Of a stretch of DNA of 64,000 nucleotides, positions 1-11,936 are shown in pieces. The notes beneath the pieces were generated by a model. That model worked only from the letters and a program-made list of their open reading frames with translations. It did no database searches and was not told where the DNA came from. Within the stretch, counting starts at the first letter, position 1; each line of letters opens with the position of its first letter. The position numbers and the translations under genes were made by a program. Source of the stretch: Bilabrum cf. latius (lineage: Eukaryota; Bigyra: Bicosoecida; Bigyra; Bicosoecida). The stretch is taken from positions 620,001 through 684,000 of the forward strand of contig OZ237750.1 in the NCBI GenBank assembly GCA_965178125.1, written 5' to 3'.

Positions 1-809
1 TGAACCCCCTTTGAGGCAGCCGCTTGGGACGGTGACCGCAGCGGGCTGCGCTGCGCGGCGGCAGATGCGGCTGCGCGACTCGTGCCCCTAGCTTGAGCAT
101 CATCATCGAGATCTTCAGTGTCCAGGTCGGTGGCCGAGGCCTGGTTGCGAAGCATGCTCTCGCCCACGTCCTGCACGGCAGGCACGGCTGGCGAGGACCC
201 TCCGGCATGCGCGCTGCTCGCGCTTCGTGCTTTGGAACCCTGTTTGAGGGAGAATGACTGCGCAGAAGGATTTAATTTATTGCCTTGATGTGCAAGCACG
301 GCCGACTGCAGCATGCTTGGGGGTACTGATTCAGTCTTCTAGGTTTGGCTGTGGTCGTCTTCTGCATCCCCATTGGCTCCACTCGCCGAAAATGATTTCG
401 GAACGCTACCAGGAGCTACATTAATGTCATCAATTGCTGCTTGTCGGAGAATGTGAATTGGTGCCCGCTGGTGTTCCAGATTAGGGCTGCCAAACAGCGG
501 GACCACCTGCTTGGATTCAAATCCGATTTTTTCCGCCTGCTTTTGCGGCGTATCTGATCCTGCACCGAAGGAAATTTCATGATAAGTAGATGATTTTAAG
601 TCTTATATAGAAAATGATCATCAAATTTAGACAATTAACGACCACAAACGGTGCTTACTTGGAGCCACCACTAGGCGAATAGTGCCGGTGAAGTTGCTGA
701 GACGAAGGCACACCTCATCCAGCGATACTCTGGTCTGCAACCCTGATCCACATGAAATATATACATCTAAAGTGTCCCCAGGCGTGTCAATGGTTAGTGG
801 GGCTGACAT
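1..809 (-). CDS. unknown protein, C-terminus off the left edge
   Basis: Not recognised. Exon 1 is 809-659, starting at ATG 809-807 (MSAPLTIDTPGDTLDVYI...). Exon 2 runs from 559 past the window edge. The intron, 658-560, has GT and AG ends and joins in phase 1 to give '...LVVAPR/SDTPQKQ'. Exon 2 stays open for all its 186 codons if the in-frame TAG (plus-strand CTA at 339-341, context SQTxKTES) is read as an amino acid. The first 50 residues look like a compact beta-rich fold. The remainder is low complexity, rich in Ser, Ala, Gln and Asp, with an acidic DLDTEDLDDDA patch. It is divergent from the dihydrouridine synthase gene, 119 bp away. The splice join and frame are sequence-based. No function is offered. 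Confidence 0.7.
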
Positions 810-928
810 TTTCCTCGGTAGTCTGCGATCCAATTTTCGAAGATGTTTAGTCCACGGAGCGAATGTTCGCCAAAGTTCGCCAGGCGAGCCCAGTTCGCTG
901 ATTTCAGATTGCCGCCCAGGTAGCAAGC
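810..928. promoter_or_regulatory. short divergent promoter spacer
   Basis: This 119-bp gap separates the start codons of two divergent genes, so it probably holds both promoters. It contains a perfect inverted repeat GCGAA-TG-TTCGC (859-870) and two direct copies of GTTCGCCA (865-872 and 875-882), exactly 10 bp apart, about one helical turn. This could be a factor-binding site, but that is inference. Confidence 0.35.
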
Positions 929-3373
929 ATGGCCTCCGTAGCGAAGGCCTCGGCGAGCTTGCTGTCGCTGGCTAAGCGTGATCTACTCTCTGTCGCCCCA
1001 ATGATGGCCTGGACGACCCGTGCTTACCGCTACTTTGTCAGAAGCTGTACGTCGAGAACGAAGTTGTACACCGAGATGTATGTGGCAGACACGATTCACT
1101 ATGCAAATGACAGGCAACTTCGCGAGCTGATGGAGTTTGAAGAAATCCAGAGGCCGCTAGCCCTGCAGCTGGGTGGCTCAGACCCGGACCGCATGCGCCA
1201 GGCGATGCGCCGGGTATTGCCGTTCGAGTACGACGAGTACAATTTGAATTGCGGGTGTCCAAGCGACAAAGTAGCCGGGAAAGGCTGCTTTGGAGCAGCG
1301 CTCATGCTTCGCCCGGAGCTAGTCCGAGATGTGGTGGGGGTCATGGTGGAGGAGGCCCGGAAATGGTCGAACGACGAGGGGAAGCCAATGCCAGAAATCA
1401 CTGTCAAGTGCAGACTCGGCGCAGACGACATGGACACGTACGCCGAATTTCGCAACTTCATCGCGGTGGTCGCAGAGACGGGGGTACGTCACTTCATAGT
1501 GCACGCTCGGAAGTGCTGGCTCAAAGGCCTCGACCCCAAGGCCAACAGGAACGTGCCCCCACTGCGGTACTCTTGGGTGCAGCGCGCCGCGCTGGACTTT
1601 CCCGGGCTGCGAATATCTGTCAATGGAGGAGTGAAGAGCCTCAGGGAGACGGATTTGTTCCTCGGACTGCGCCCTTGCCCTGGCTCCCAGGTGGGGTGCA
1701 CCGACAGAAGCGAGGGCGCTGCCAGCAGTGCCAGTGCCAGTGGGGACGGGACGAGCGAAGGCAAGCGGAGGGATGAGACAACAAGTGCCGGAGCGACGGG
1801 GGCCGGGTCATCGCTGGATCTCTCCATCAAGCCCAGGACGGCAGCAGAAGAGGCAGCCATGGCCATGCTCACCTCCCAGGACTCGGCTGGTGGCACGAGC
1901 GGCACCACGGCGAGGAAGCTCACCAAGCGAGGCGTGCAGGTGAGCAAGGACGGGCTTGGTCCCGATGCAGGCAGCAGGTGGCGTGTAAGGGACGATATTC
2001 AGAGGCTGCACGACGCCCGCGCCGAGTGGAAATCGGCTGACGTCGCCAGACGGCGCGCCGTACACGAAATCCGCGCCAAGGAGGCCGAGGCATGCAGGGC
2101 ACGGGGGGAAGAGCCGCCGTGCCCGCAGGAGCAGGCGGCCAAGGAAGCCAGTGATACCGGCCCCCCGCGTGCCAGTGACCCGTCGTTGCCACCGCCAAGA
2201 CTGCAACCCGGGGAGGCCCCTCTCACGGTTCCCGAGCCTGTCCCCGTGGAGGGCGAGGTGCCTCTGTGGTTCGACCGAGAGCGCGCGGAGGTCTCCAGCG
2301 AGTCGGCATTCTCGGCTGAATCTGCTACCGCTGGATCGGGGGCAGACGGTAGCGCAGGAGGTGCCCTGATCGACAGCGTGATGATCGGCAGGCAGGCATA
2401 CTACAGCCTGTGGATGCTGGCCGATGCTGACAGGAGGTACTGGGGGGCCAAGAACCGGGGCCTTTCTCGACGGGAGGCCGTCCTTTGGTACGCCCGCACC
2501 TACATCGTGGCGCGGCTGCAGAGGGCTGCCGCAGACCGCCACGGCATGGATTTTGAGACTGCATTTCGCCGGGAGGAGGAGGACGCCGTGCTTGAGGCCG
2601 CGCAGGAGGAGGGCTACAGAATACACAAGAAGGCGACTGGAACGGACGACAGTGGCGGTGACGGCGGCGAGGCTGATATCAAGGAGGTCGACAAGGCAGC
2701 AGCGGGTGCAGCCGACGCACCCGATAGCAAAGAGGCCGGCATAGCGGCGGATCCAGGGGACGGCAGGGAGGGAGCGGCTCGCCGCCCCAAAGGGAAGAAA
2801 ACAGCGGCAGAGAAGAAGTGGCTTCGGCGGTACGGCAACAACAAGGTAGGGTGCGACTGCCACGGGCTGCTGAGTCCGATCAACTGCATCATGTTTGGGG
2901 TATATGGCGCCAGCAGGTTCAAGAAGAGGCTGCAGGCCATGGCGATGGCATGGAAGGACTTGGACTACAGGCGCGTGCTGGCGTGGCTGCCGGCCGATGC
3001 GGGTGCCCCGCTCGCTACTGGGGCGAGTTCCGAAGCTGTCGCTGGTGGCGATGCTGCGGGAGCTGGCACAGCTTTCGATTTCAGCAGGGAGGACTTTCCC
3101 GAGTTCGACCCGGTCAAGGAACTCGCCAGGGAGCTGGACGCGATGCTGCCCTACTAGCTGGACGAGAAACCCCCTTCGTCGCACGAAGACCTGCCGCCAT
3201 TGGGCTGGGAGGGTGACCCGCCCCGGATTACCATGGAAATGAAAGCTGCGATTGCGGCGAGAAGGGAGGTGAGGCTGGCGGCAGAAGCGCGTGCCAAGGC
3301 GGCTGAAGAAGGCCATGCTGGCTCATGTGTTGCCGCTGGTAGGAGTGGTGCGGCGGAGCCTCGTATCGGTTGA
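929..3373 (+). CDS. DusA-type tRNA-dihydrouridine synthase with a large insertion
   Basis: Flavin enzyme reducing uridine to dihydrouridine in the tRNA D-loop. DusA-family motifs follow in order: SVAPMMAWTTRAYRYF near the N-terminus (FMN-binding), LYTEM, ALQLGGSDP, NLNCGCPSDKV with the likely catalytic Cys110, VKCRLG, HARKCWLKGLDPK and SVNGGVKSL near residue 230. The barrel is then interrupted by about 230 low-complexity residues (roughly 250-478) before it resumes at DSVMIGRQAYYSLW. The C-terminal helical part, HGLLSPINCIMFGVYGASRF, matches the end of DusA. One in-frame TAG (3155-3157) lies after LLPY. Coding continues with a charged tail (ARREVRLAAEARAKAAEE) to TGA 3371-3373, giving 814 residues. 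It is convergent with WDR6, 64 bp away. Identity is strong; the exact uridine modified is not shown. Confidence 0.9.
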
Positions 3374-3437
3374 CCGCCAAACCCTGACGCTTTAAAGCGC
3401 ACACAAATGGTCAAATTCGTAGAAATCGTTGCGCTTA

Positions 3438-6400
3438 TTAGTCTTGTAGCAGGAGCACCTCGCAGCCCTGCCCATTCACAGCCAGCAGGTGCAGGTCTGT
3501 GGCTCCGTCGACACCCGACCGCAAAGCCGTCCCGCCGACATCCCCCACCTGCAACTCAATGACTTGCTTCAGCTGCATGCCCGCCTCAGCCGCAGCAGCT
3601 TCAGTAGCGCACGGCTCCTCATCAAGCTCGATGGGCCTGGGCCCTAGGCCCGCCTCGATCAGTGAGGCCAGCTCGTGCGCTGGCGAGACACCAACACCGA
3701 CCTCGGGTCTGCCAGACGCAGAGCTGGCACCTTCCACTTCAAGCTTTTTGGCTCCCCAGCCCGGGGCCAGCTCCCACACCAAGGCCCGCGAGTCTACGCC
3801 GACCGAAACCGCCTTGCTTGTACCCATGAAGTGCACCCCGCGCAGAGCAGCAAAGGACGCGCCCGGCACGCGAGCCGACCTCACCACGCACAGCTAGTAC
3901 CGGTGCGACTTGGCTGCCATGCTAAGCTGCAGCCTGCAAATGCACTCGTCATCTCCAGCGGTTATCACTTGGAACGACGTGGTGCCGTCCTCAGCTTGAC
4001 CTTGTAGCCTCACATCGAGCGCATTGACGCCCGCATCGTGGGCCTGCACCGAGCCGAGCAAGTGAACGGAGGCACCAAAGGCAGCACCATCAGACGCCTC
4101 GCTGCCAGGCTCCGATATCGCAACTCTGAGGACAAACAGCACGCCGCTAGTTCCGCCGCACATCACGATAAACTCCCTGCCTGCAGCAGTCGCAGCCGTG
4201 CGGAGGGCCTTGACTGACAGCAGCGGCTGCCCGAGATCCACTGAACACAGCAGAGTCAGACCGGGATACTCCTGGGGTGCTGATCCGCCGAATGGACCGC
4301 ATTGAAACACCATGAGCTGCCCGCTGGTGCAGGCTGCAAACCCAATGGCCGCCTGAGCCGCAGCAGCACCTCCTGCTGTAGGGCTCAAGGCGAGGGGCAC
4401 AAGATCGGCGCATGTGATTCTCTGATCAGCGATCTCCACGGCGTCCTCGTCTGTACCGCTGTCCAATGCTTCTGATGCAGCGGCTTCACTCTCAGGCTCT
4501 AGCCTTGTGGAGGGTGCCGTCGCGTCGTCGATGGACAGCAGCTGTGTCGGAGTCCCAACCAGGCGGTGGCCAGCGAGGAATTCCGGCAGAACCACTGGCA
4601 CCTGTGAGCCTTCTTCTGCCTTTCCCGCCGATCCAGACTCGATGTCTAATCCCGCCTCAACACTGGAGGATTTCTGATCCCGAGTCAGTGCCCACAGCAC
4701 TACCTCTTTAGCAGCGCCACACGACACCATCAGGCCTAGAGGCTAGGTGCATGAGCTACCAGAGAGCCCCTCTAGATGGCAGGAAGCCACGGCGCGGGGG
4801 GAGCCGGTGTGGCCCAGCAAGCTCGCAATGTGCTGGAGTGCCACGGAGCCAGAACCCATGCTTGAGCTCACAACAGCACGCTTCACCATCACCTGCATGT
4901 CCTCTCCAACAGTACAAAGCAAGGAACCATCGAACCCATCCGCATCAAGGAACGCAGCATGAAGCCCTGCCCTGTCGTGCGACGGGCACCCCAGCACAGC
5001 CGGTCCAACGAGAGGGAGTGCGTCTCTGAGATCGGATTCACCGGATCGCTCCAAGGTTCTGGGGATGCCCCCGATACTATGGGCCTTGCAGCGCATTCTA
5101 GCGTACCGAAGTCCGCGGAACAGGGGAACGGGCTTAACCTTCTTGCCCTGCTTCTTCTTCGCCTTACTGGTGCTGCGCTCGAGAGTCCCCGCTTCACTTG
5201 GGGCTGATGCAGACTCTGCAGAGTCACCGACCTACTCAGCTTTGCTGCTTGGTTTCGGAGCATTGAGCTGCTTCAAGGCCAACAGCAAATCCGCATCAGT
5301 CTTTGTTCTTCCGTCTTCAGGTCCAAGCAAGGCCTCAACTGCGCTCAGCCCCTTCTGCCCCTCGCAGTGTGCGATGCCCGAAGCGGCCGACAGGACGGAT
5401 CGAGAGGCAGGCCCGTCTACGTGCTGAGCATAGAATGACAAGGCTGGGTCAATCGGCTGGCTCGCTCTCCCGATGTGAAAGTCTCCGCCCAGGCCTGCCC
5501 TGAAGCTCCCAAAGGATGCAGTCTCGGGCACCCCGCTCGCGTGCACCCGCAGGAAGCGAGCCTCGACCTTGGCCTTCCCGACCATGAGCGATGCTTCCTG
5601 TGTCTGATGCAGCTGGGTGGGCAGATCGGCAGCCCACGGCTCAAACGTGCCATCCGCTAGTGAAGCGCTCCCGGAATATGTCAGGTCAGTGGCTCGCCTC
5701 AGCTACACAAAGGCGCGAGGGTAATCGCTGCGAATCACGGATGGGTGCCAAGGGACTCGAGAGCTCTCGAGAGCGAACGCGACCGTGTTGACCTTGAATC
5801 GCTCGGTGGCCTCCAGCGCAACAGCTGCGGAGTGGCTCTTTTTCGCACCTTTTGCTGCGGGAGGGCCATCACTGGCACCGGCCCCGGACAACGCCTCCCT
5901 GGCCTTGATCTGCCGCCTCGACACGCCTTGCCTGCGCTGGGCCCGGCGAGACAAAGACGACATATCCCGCCCTTCCTTTTGGTCCCTGTCGCCGTACCCT
6001 TGCCACGGCAAAATTAAAGCGTCCTGAGGTCCATTGCCGTTGAATTCGGAGCTTAAATCCATCAGGGACCAGCTCAAAATATGGGCACTGCTCTGTCCGG
6101 TGCCAGGCACGCTGCCGCTCGAACCGCTTCCTGTGACAGCCGATTCGTCAGACATTGGGACACTGGGGCCCATGGAATCGGCACTAAATGATCTATCACC
6201 GGTCCCATCAATGTTCTCCCAAGTCCCCCTCGCCACCAGCACGGTCACCCTGCTCTCGGACATGAACATGTGTGCTGTGTCACCGACGCATCGAAGACGA
6301 ATCAGCGAAGCGTCCTTTCTGCGCAGGCGCAGCACCGCCGCTGGCGGGACTACGCCGGCAAGGGCCGACTGCCTAGTTCCACGGGAACGCATGCTGCTAT

Positions 6401-9024
6401 ACGCTTCCACCAAGACGGATTTCCCCCGCATTTCACCGGCTGGCACTCCGATGCACGACCCGTTGCTGGCGTGCTCCAACGGCAGCTCGTGCTGCTCGAT
6501 CCCCAAAGCTCTAAAAGGCAGCAGCACAGCGCAGTACGACTTGCCCAGCACGCACAACGCAACCTTCCCGCCGTCCATACTCGTCATATCTCTAGGCTCT
6601 TGACCTGCCTGGATGAGGTGCGTGCCTTGCAACAGCAGCCGGCTCGAGGGACCACCCGTTGGTGACACACCGGACTGCAGCGCGGTAAACGTCGACACGA
6701 TACCGCCGGGCATGTACGTGACAAACTGGAAGGATGACGCAGACTCCTCGTCGCTGCAGCCAGGGACATCCTAGCGGAGGTCGGACGGGAGGTTCTCCAC
6801 ACGGACGTTCCCGCGCTGCATGCCGAGGCGACAGGCAGCCACAGGCACGACGCACGCTTCTCCTCTCGCGGTGCCAGGCGCTGTCGACACGACACGAATC
6901 TTGCCTGTGACCAAGCCACTCGCCTTTGCTGCCGATGATGCCGCCCTAATGGCATCCAACGTCACGCCGTGCATGCGAAACACGTGCAGCGTGAGCATGG
7001 TGGTAACCACAGCAAAGTAGCCGCGGTCCTTGTCCACGGCCATTGAAGCTACCTGCGTGCGACTGCGGAGTGCCTCTGCAGCGGCGCTTAGGCCACTGCT
7101 GCTGCCGCTGCCACTGCTTAAGTCACTCGGTGCGGGGGCAGCCGATGACGAGGCCGCACCACTTGCAGGGCCAGGAACAAGCTCAGCCACCTGCTCCAGC
7201 ACGTCCTCAATGGATACCAGCTCGACGGGAGGTAGCTCACCAAATATTTTCTCGTGCACCATACTTCGCCTTGAATCCGGCCCAGCTGCATCAATATCAC
7301 CCTCTGGCAAGCTTGCCATGCCGAAAATCCCGTTGATTGAGGTTGCGCATATGGCACTGCTCCCACCGTGCAGCAAGGACACATCCACCGCACAGCCACC
7401 CCCCTATCGCTGCACAAGCTCCAACAGCGTCTGCACAGCAGCCTCACCAACATGCGAGCTCGCCTCACCTCTGAATGATTCATCAACAGAATTTCTGGCA
7501 GACTGCAGCGCAGCCGCCACTCTGTGCGGAATGAGAGCCGTGCCCTCTGGCATGCCGGGCTGCAGTCCGGTTCCCCGATTCTGCTCGTGTGCCACCCACG
7601 CACGCGTCATGAGTCCCCTCACCGTGCCATCACCGCCACCAGTCCACACCACCTCTTCTCCGGCGGGATTGTTCCCCACGCTGAGGCACCACCCGCCGTT
7701 GCACGAGTGCATGGGCGTCCTGCCCATCAGCTTGCCGGTGCTAGGACACGACAGCACGAGCTGCCCATCGCATCCCATCGACAGAAGCCCCCTATCTGAC
7801 AGGCCAACCTTCCAAACTCTATCACCGTGCGCGAACCTCTTCCAAGCACTGCCTACTGTGGCCACCCCGTCAGCTGCAGCAGAGCCAGACTCTGCCTCGC
7901 GCAGAGAGTGCACCTCCCACATGCGCAGCTCTCTCGCATCTCCGCCTCCCGCAACTCGCAATGTGCCCAGCTCAGCAGCAGAATCTGTCAGACCACCAGC
8001 TCTACTGCTAGCGGTTCTGCCGCTGCTGCTACCGTGCGCAAACCAAGCAACCACATCTCGGACGGGACCGTTGTGGCCGACCAAGACGGCGACATCCCTC
8101 ATGACGGTGTGACGAGTGGGCGAGGGCCGGCTGATACAAGATGCAGAAAGGCTAGTTTCCGTTTCGTCGGACGCGCCTGCAGGTTTGTTTCCCTGCAAGT
8201 CCCCTGCCCCTCCTCCGCTTGGGGAGAGGGACTCACCCGACCCCTCGGGGCCGAGGTGCAGGTCAACCACCCGCACGGTGATGGGGCCAAGATAGGAGCA
8301 GGCGCAGCTGATCACTTGCACGGGAGCGCTTGGTCTTGCCGCTGGCTGCAGCAGGAGTCTATGTGCTGATAAGGTGAGTGCCTGCCTGTCGGCGGGGACC
8401 GCGGCTGTACCCCACTCCAGGCCGATGCTGCCTGGGCTCGACACCGACGCGGGCTGCCACACTGCAGCCAGCGATAGGACTGGGCCATGGTTCAGAGCAA
8501 GGGCAATTGCGATTCGATGACGCCTAGAGTCGCCAGTCGGCTCGGCGGGTCCCTACTGGAGCACCTGGATGGAAGAGACCGTGTCCCCCACTAAAATGCA
8601 GCGCTCAACAACGGCTGACTTAAGCGGAACAAGCCGAGGTCCAGGACCGGTGGAGCACTTTGCCAGTACCGCCAGTACATTGAGGAACGCGATGGCATGC
8701 AACGTCCTTACTGCTACCAAAGCGCTGCCATCTGCCATGCTCAAAATCTTCACTCCCATCGCAACACCTCTGAGTGCTTTGGGCAATCGGATACGAGCAA
8801 TCTGCTCGCCGGTAATTGCATTACCCAGGCATACTTCGCGCCCTCTTGCTGCGGTTCCAGTTGGCACATATCAATCAAGTCAAAACATGGGCACGAAAAC
8901 TGTATCCCAGACTACATCCGCATGCCATCGATTGCTCACCATACGCGACAACGCTACCGCAGGAGCTGACATCGACAGATATGATTGGCCCTGCGTACCC
9001 TGCTGGTACAACATGCGTATCCAT
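3438..9024 (-). CDS. WDR6: WDR6-like WD40 protein (tRNA 2'-O-methylation partner)
   Basis: WDR6 (yeast Trm734/Rtt10) is the WD40 partner of the FTSJ1/Trm7 methyltransferase acting on the tRNA anticodon loop. Exon 1 is 9024-8940 (ATG 9024; an in-frame ATG at 9096 is an alternative). Exon 2 is 8848-3438. The 91-bp GT-AG intron is in phase 1 and gives VVAY/ARGREVCLGN. WD blades are visible: GHNGPVRDVVAW...RMWEV, FAHGDRVWKVGLSDRGLL, WTGGGDGTVRGL, QAHDAGVNALDV...ITAGDDECICRL and AVSVGVDSRALVWEL. The C-terminal LLAVNGQGCEVLLLQD matches the WDR6 end. Seven in-frame TAGs (plus-strand CTA at 3894, 4743, 5232, 5703, 6771, 7404, 8553) are read through without frame change. It ends at tandem TAA TAA. About 1,831 residues, much longer than the roughly 1,120 of animal WDR6 because of low-complexity insertions. 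Confidence 0.88.
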
Positions 9025-9176
9025 GCTGAATTTGCTCCTTTCTTGTTCCTGCTGGATTGCGGAACCGACAATTAAAAACGAACGTTCCGTGCTCATGCCG
9101 AGATGCGCGGCGCCGGGATTCCGCAATAAATGGCCTATCCTAACCATTCATCACCGCACCAGTAGTATCTGCAGCC
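9025..9176. promoter_or_regulatory. divergent promoter spacer, WDR6 / HMG-CoA synthase
   Basis: 152 bp between the two chosen start codons, or only 80 bp if WDR6 starts at ATG 9096. It must hold the 5' ends of both transcripts. I see no clear TATA box or repeated motif. Confidence 0.35.
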
Positions 9177-11204
9177 ATGATGCGCGTAAATCGAGCCGTA
9201 AGACAGCTAACGGTGCGCGGAAGCGCGCAATATTGCCAAAGATATGCCTCAGCGGCAGCAGCGGCGGCAGCAAGCCTTCCGGCTTCGGATCGAGGCATCG
9301 GCATCCTTGGGATGGAGTACTACGGTAAGCTGAACCCAATGGTCAACATTTTACTGATATTTTATTTTCTGATCTGTGTTTTGTGGGGTTCTTGTGCCTT
9401 CTGAGGGGTTCATAGAGATGTGGCATTCAACTGAGAATTGGATGCTGCACAGGTGGATTGCACTTAGAACGCCTCAGATTACGGGGCATACGGACCGAAA
9501 ATGTACCAAAGTGCATCAAGTAGCTATGATAAATGCATCTTACGGGCCAGCTAAGCCGTGCATGCTTGCAAGCCGATTATTTGGCGACTGCGAGACGTTT
9601 CTCCGCTGCAGTGCAAGCTGGAGCGGATGACGCGCCGTGCTGCTTTGGGTGTGCTGCTGGCTGACTTTGCACTCGCCGTGCGCGGTATTGCTGAAATCGA
9701 ATTTATGACTTCGGGGTATGGCGGATTATCTTCTCAATTTTTGAGAAGTGCAGCCCGCTCAGCAGGCTGGATTCAGCTGCCTGCCGTTGCTCGCGAACTC
9801 GCCCAATCACCGCTGTGTTTCGTTTTCGTTTGCCTTCTGCGCTTCGCAGTGCCCAGTCGGTATGTGTCCCAGTCTTCTCTCGAGAAGGCAGACGGCGTAG
9901 GGGAAGGCAAGTACACCATCGGCCTCGGCCAGACCAACATGGCGTTTTGCTCTGACCGCGAAGACATCAACTCTGTGATGCTCAACGCCGTCGATAGGCT
10001 CCTGACCAGCTACGATATTGATCCACGCGACGTAGGCCGTCTTGAGGTGGGGACAGAGTCCCTAGTTGACAAGAGCAAGAGCACCAAGACGACGCTCATG
10101 CGCCTGTTCGGAGACAACACAAACATCGAGGGCGTCACGCAGATCAACGCCTGCTACGGAGGCACGCAGGCGCTTCTTGATTCATTGTCTTGGTGCCAGA
10201 GCCTCGACTGGGACGGACGGTACGCCATCGTCGTCTGCGGCGACATCGCGGTGTACGCGCCCGGACCGGCTCGCCCCACCGGTGGAGCCGGTGCGGTCGC
10301 CATGCTGATCGGCCCTGACGCCCCTCTCAAGCCCGTGTCCGGCGGCCGCACCACATTTTGCGGCGATTTCTACGACTTCTACAAGCCGAGCATGGGCAGC
10401 GAGTACCCACTGGTTGACGGCGCCCTCTCCCAGGTGGCCTACATCCAGGCCGTGGACTCGTGCTACCAGGGAACAGTGGGCAAGCTGGAGCGCATCGACG
10501 GGCGAGACTACCACACCGTGCGCACCGCCGTGAACCACATGGCCTTCCACGCCCCGTACAACAAGCTCGTGCAGCAGTCCCTCCGTCGCCTGGTATTCAA
10601 CGACGCCGTACGGGCGGCGGCCAAGGGGGAGAGCCGGGCAGAGTTCGCATCCCTCGCTCAGTGGGTGGACCCCTACGTGAACGCAGGGAACAAGGAGGCC
10701 AAGGACGCCGCCTACAGCGCCACCCTGGCCGACCGCAACCTCGACAAGGCCCTGCAGAAGCTCCAGGGAACAATGTACGAGGACCTCACCGCGGTGTCTG
10801 ACAAGCTGCCCAAGCACATCGGCAACAGCTACACGGCCTCGCTGTACGCTGGTCTGGCGTCCGTGGTGGATTCCCGCGGGGCGGGTCTAGTCGACGAGCG
10901 TGTGGGCATGTTCTCGTACGGCTCCGGATCCATTGCGACCATGTTCGCGCTGGAGGGGAGCGAGACGAGCACCGGTACCTTTTCGCTTGACCGCATGCAG
11001 AGGGTGCTCGACCTGGACGCTCGGCTGGGGGCCCGTCGCGCCGTGAAGGTGGACGAGTACCTCGAGTCGATGGAGCAGCGAGCGCAGACCTACGGGACGT
11101 CGTCGATGGAGCCGCTGGGGCGCGTGGAGGACGTGCCCAAGGGCTCCTTCTACCTCGCTGGCGTGAACGAGCAGTTCCACCGCGAGTACCGCCGCCGCGA
11201 GTGA
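9177..11204 (+). CDS. HMGS: hydroxymethylglutaryl-CoA synthase, probably mitochondrial
   Basis: Condenses acetyl-CoA with acetoacetyl-CoA to HMG-CoA, for mevalonate or ketone-body synthesis. Exon 1 is 9177-9324 and exon 2 is 9850-11204. The 525-bp intron is the longest seen here and joins in phase 1 as GMEYY/VPSRYV. Family signatures: KYTIGLGQTNMAFCSDREDI, RLEVGTESLVDKSKS (catalytic Glu), INACYGGTQ (catalytic Cys, about residue 151), DIAVYAPGPARPTGGAGAV, DFYKPSMGSEYPLVDG, MAFHAPYNKLVQ (catalytic His) and MFSYGSGSIATMF. 500 residues, normal length. The first 40 residues are rich in Arg and Ala without acidic residues until ASDRG, like a mitochondrial presequence. It contains no in-frame TAG at all and stops at TGA. 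Confidence 0.95.
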
Positions 11205-11936
11205 TCGATCGATTGCAATCCACCCGACGGTTGATGGTGGACTCCTCATGTAGGCCGGCGCTTTGCGGCCGGAAGCTGCCGCCCCTGCCTACCGTCCTCG
11301 CACGCTCTTCCAGGCCTGATCCCACGTAACTGTGCGTCCGTACTTTCGTGCGGGTGTCATGGTGCGTTGGATCGGGCCGGAAGAGCAAGAGGCGCGGCGT
11401 GCATGGGTGGCCCTCGCGCTTCCGAGTGGCCCGCAAACGTGCCCGCCACACTCATGGCTGGCGATGGCGAACCGACGGACGGGGCGCCAGCTCTGAGATT
11501 TTCTCTAGTTTTAGTGTATTTTTCTTTGGTTGATTGGATTGAGGACGGCTCGGGATGGTCCCGAGCTGTCCGGCTTGTATGTTTGCTGGTCCTTGCCACG
11601 GTACGCGTGATCGCTGGCGGTGGCAGGGACCCTCCCCGCGCGGCAGTCCTGGGAGCATGGCGAGGTCTGCTATTGCATGGACACGGTCATTGTGGCCTTG
11701 TTCGGCAGCAGCCCGCCACCTCTCTCTGCCGTCGCGGTCTGTTCCCGCCCATCGCTCTGCGTGCTACGTCTGGAGCCGCAGTCGATGGGACCGGGGTGTG
11801 GCCTTATTGTTGGCCGAGTGAATTGGGACGCGGAACATAGATTTCGTATTCTCAGCACTGTGTGCACTGTGTGCAAGCAGAATAGAGTTCGGCTGGCAGC
11901 AACATCTAAGCACGACAGTCACCGCAGCGATGTCCG
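11205..11936. other. convergent 3' intergenic region
   Basis: Lies between the stops of HMG-CoA synthase (+) and the GDP-mannose transporter (-). It holds one T-rich patch near 11501-11533, possibly part of a 3' UTR. Open frames on the plus strand run on into the antisense of the transporter and show no protein-like composition. I see no gene, RNA or repeat. Confidence 0.4.

Noticed and set aside
3438-9024. WDR6 region as a decayed pseudogene with many stops
   Set aside because: All interruptions are TAG, none TAA or TGA, there are no frameshifts, and WD repeats continue across each one.
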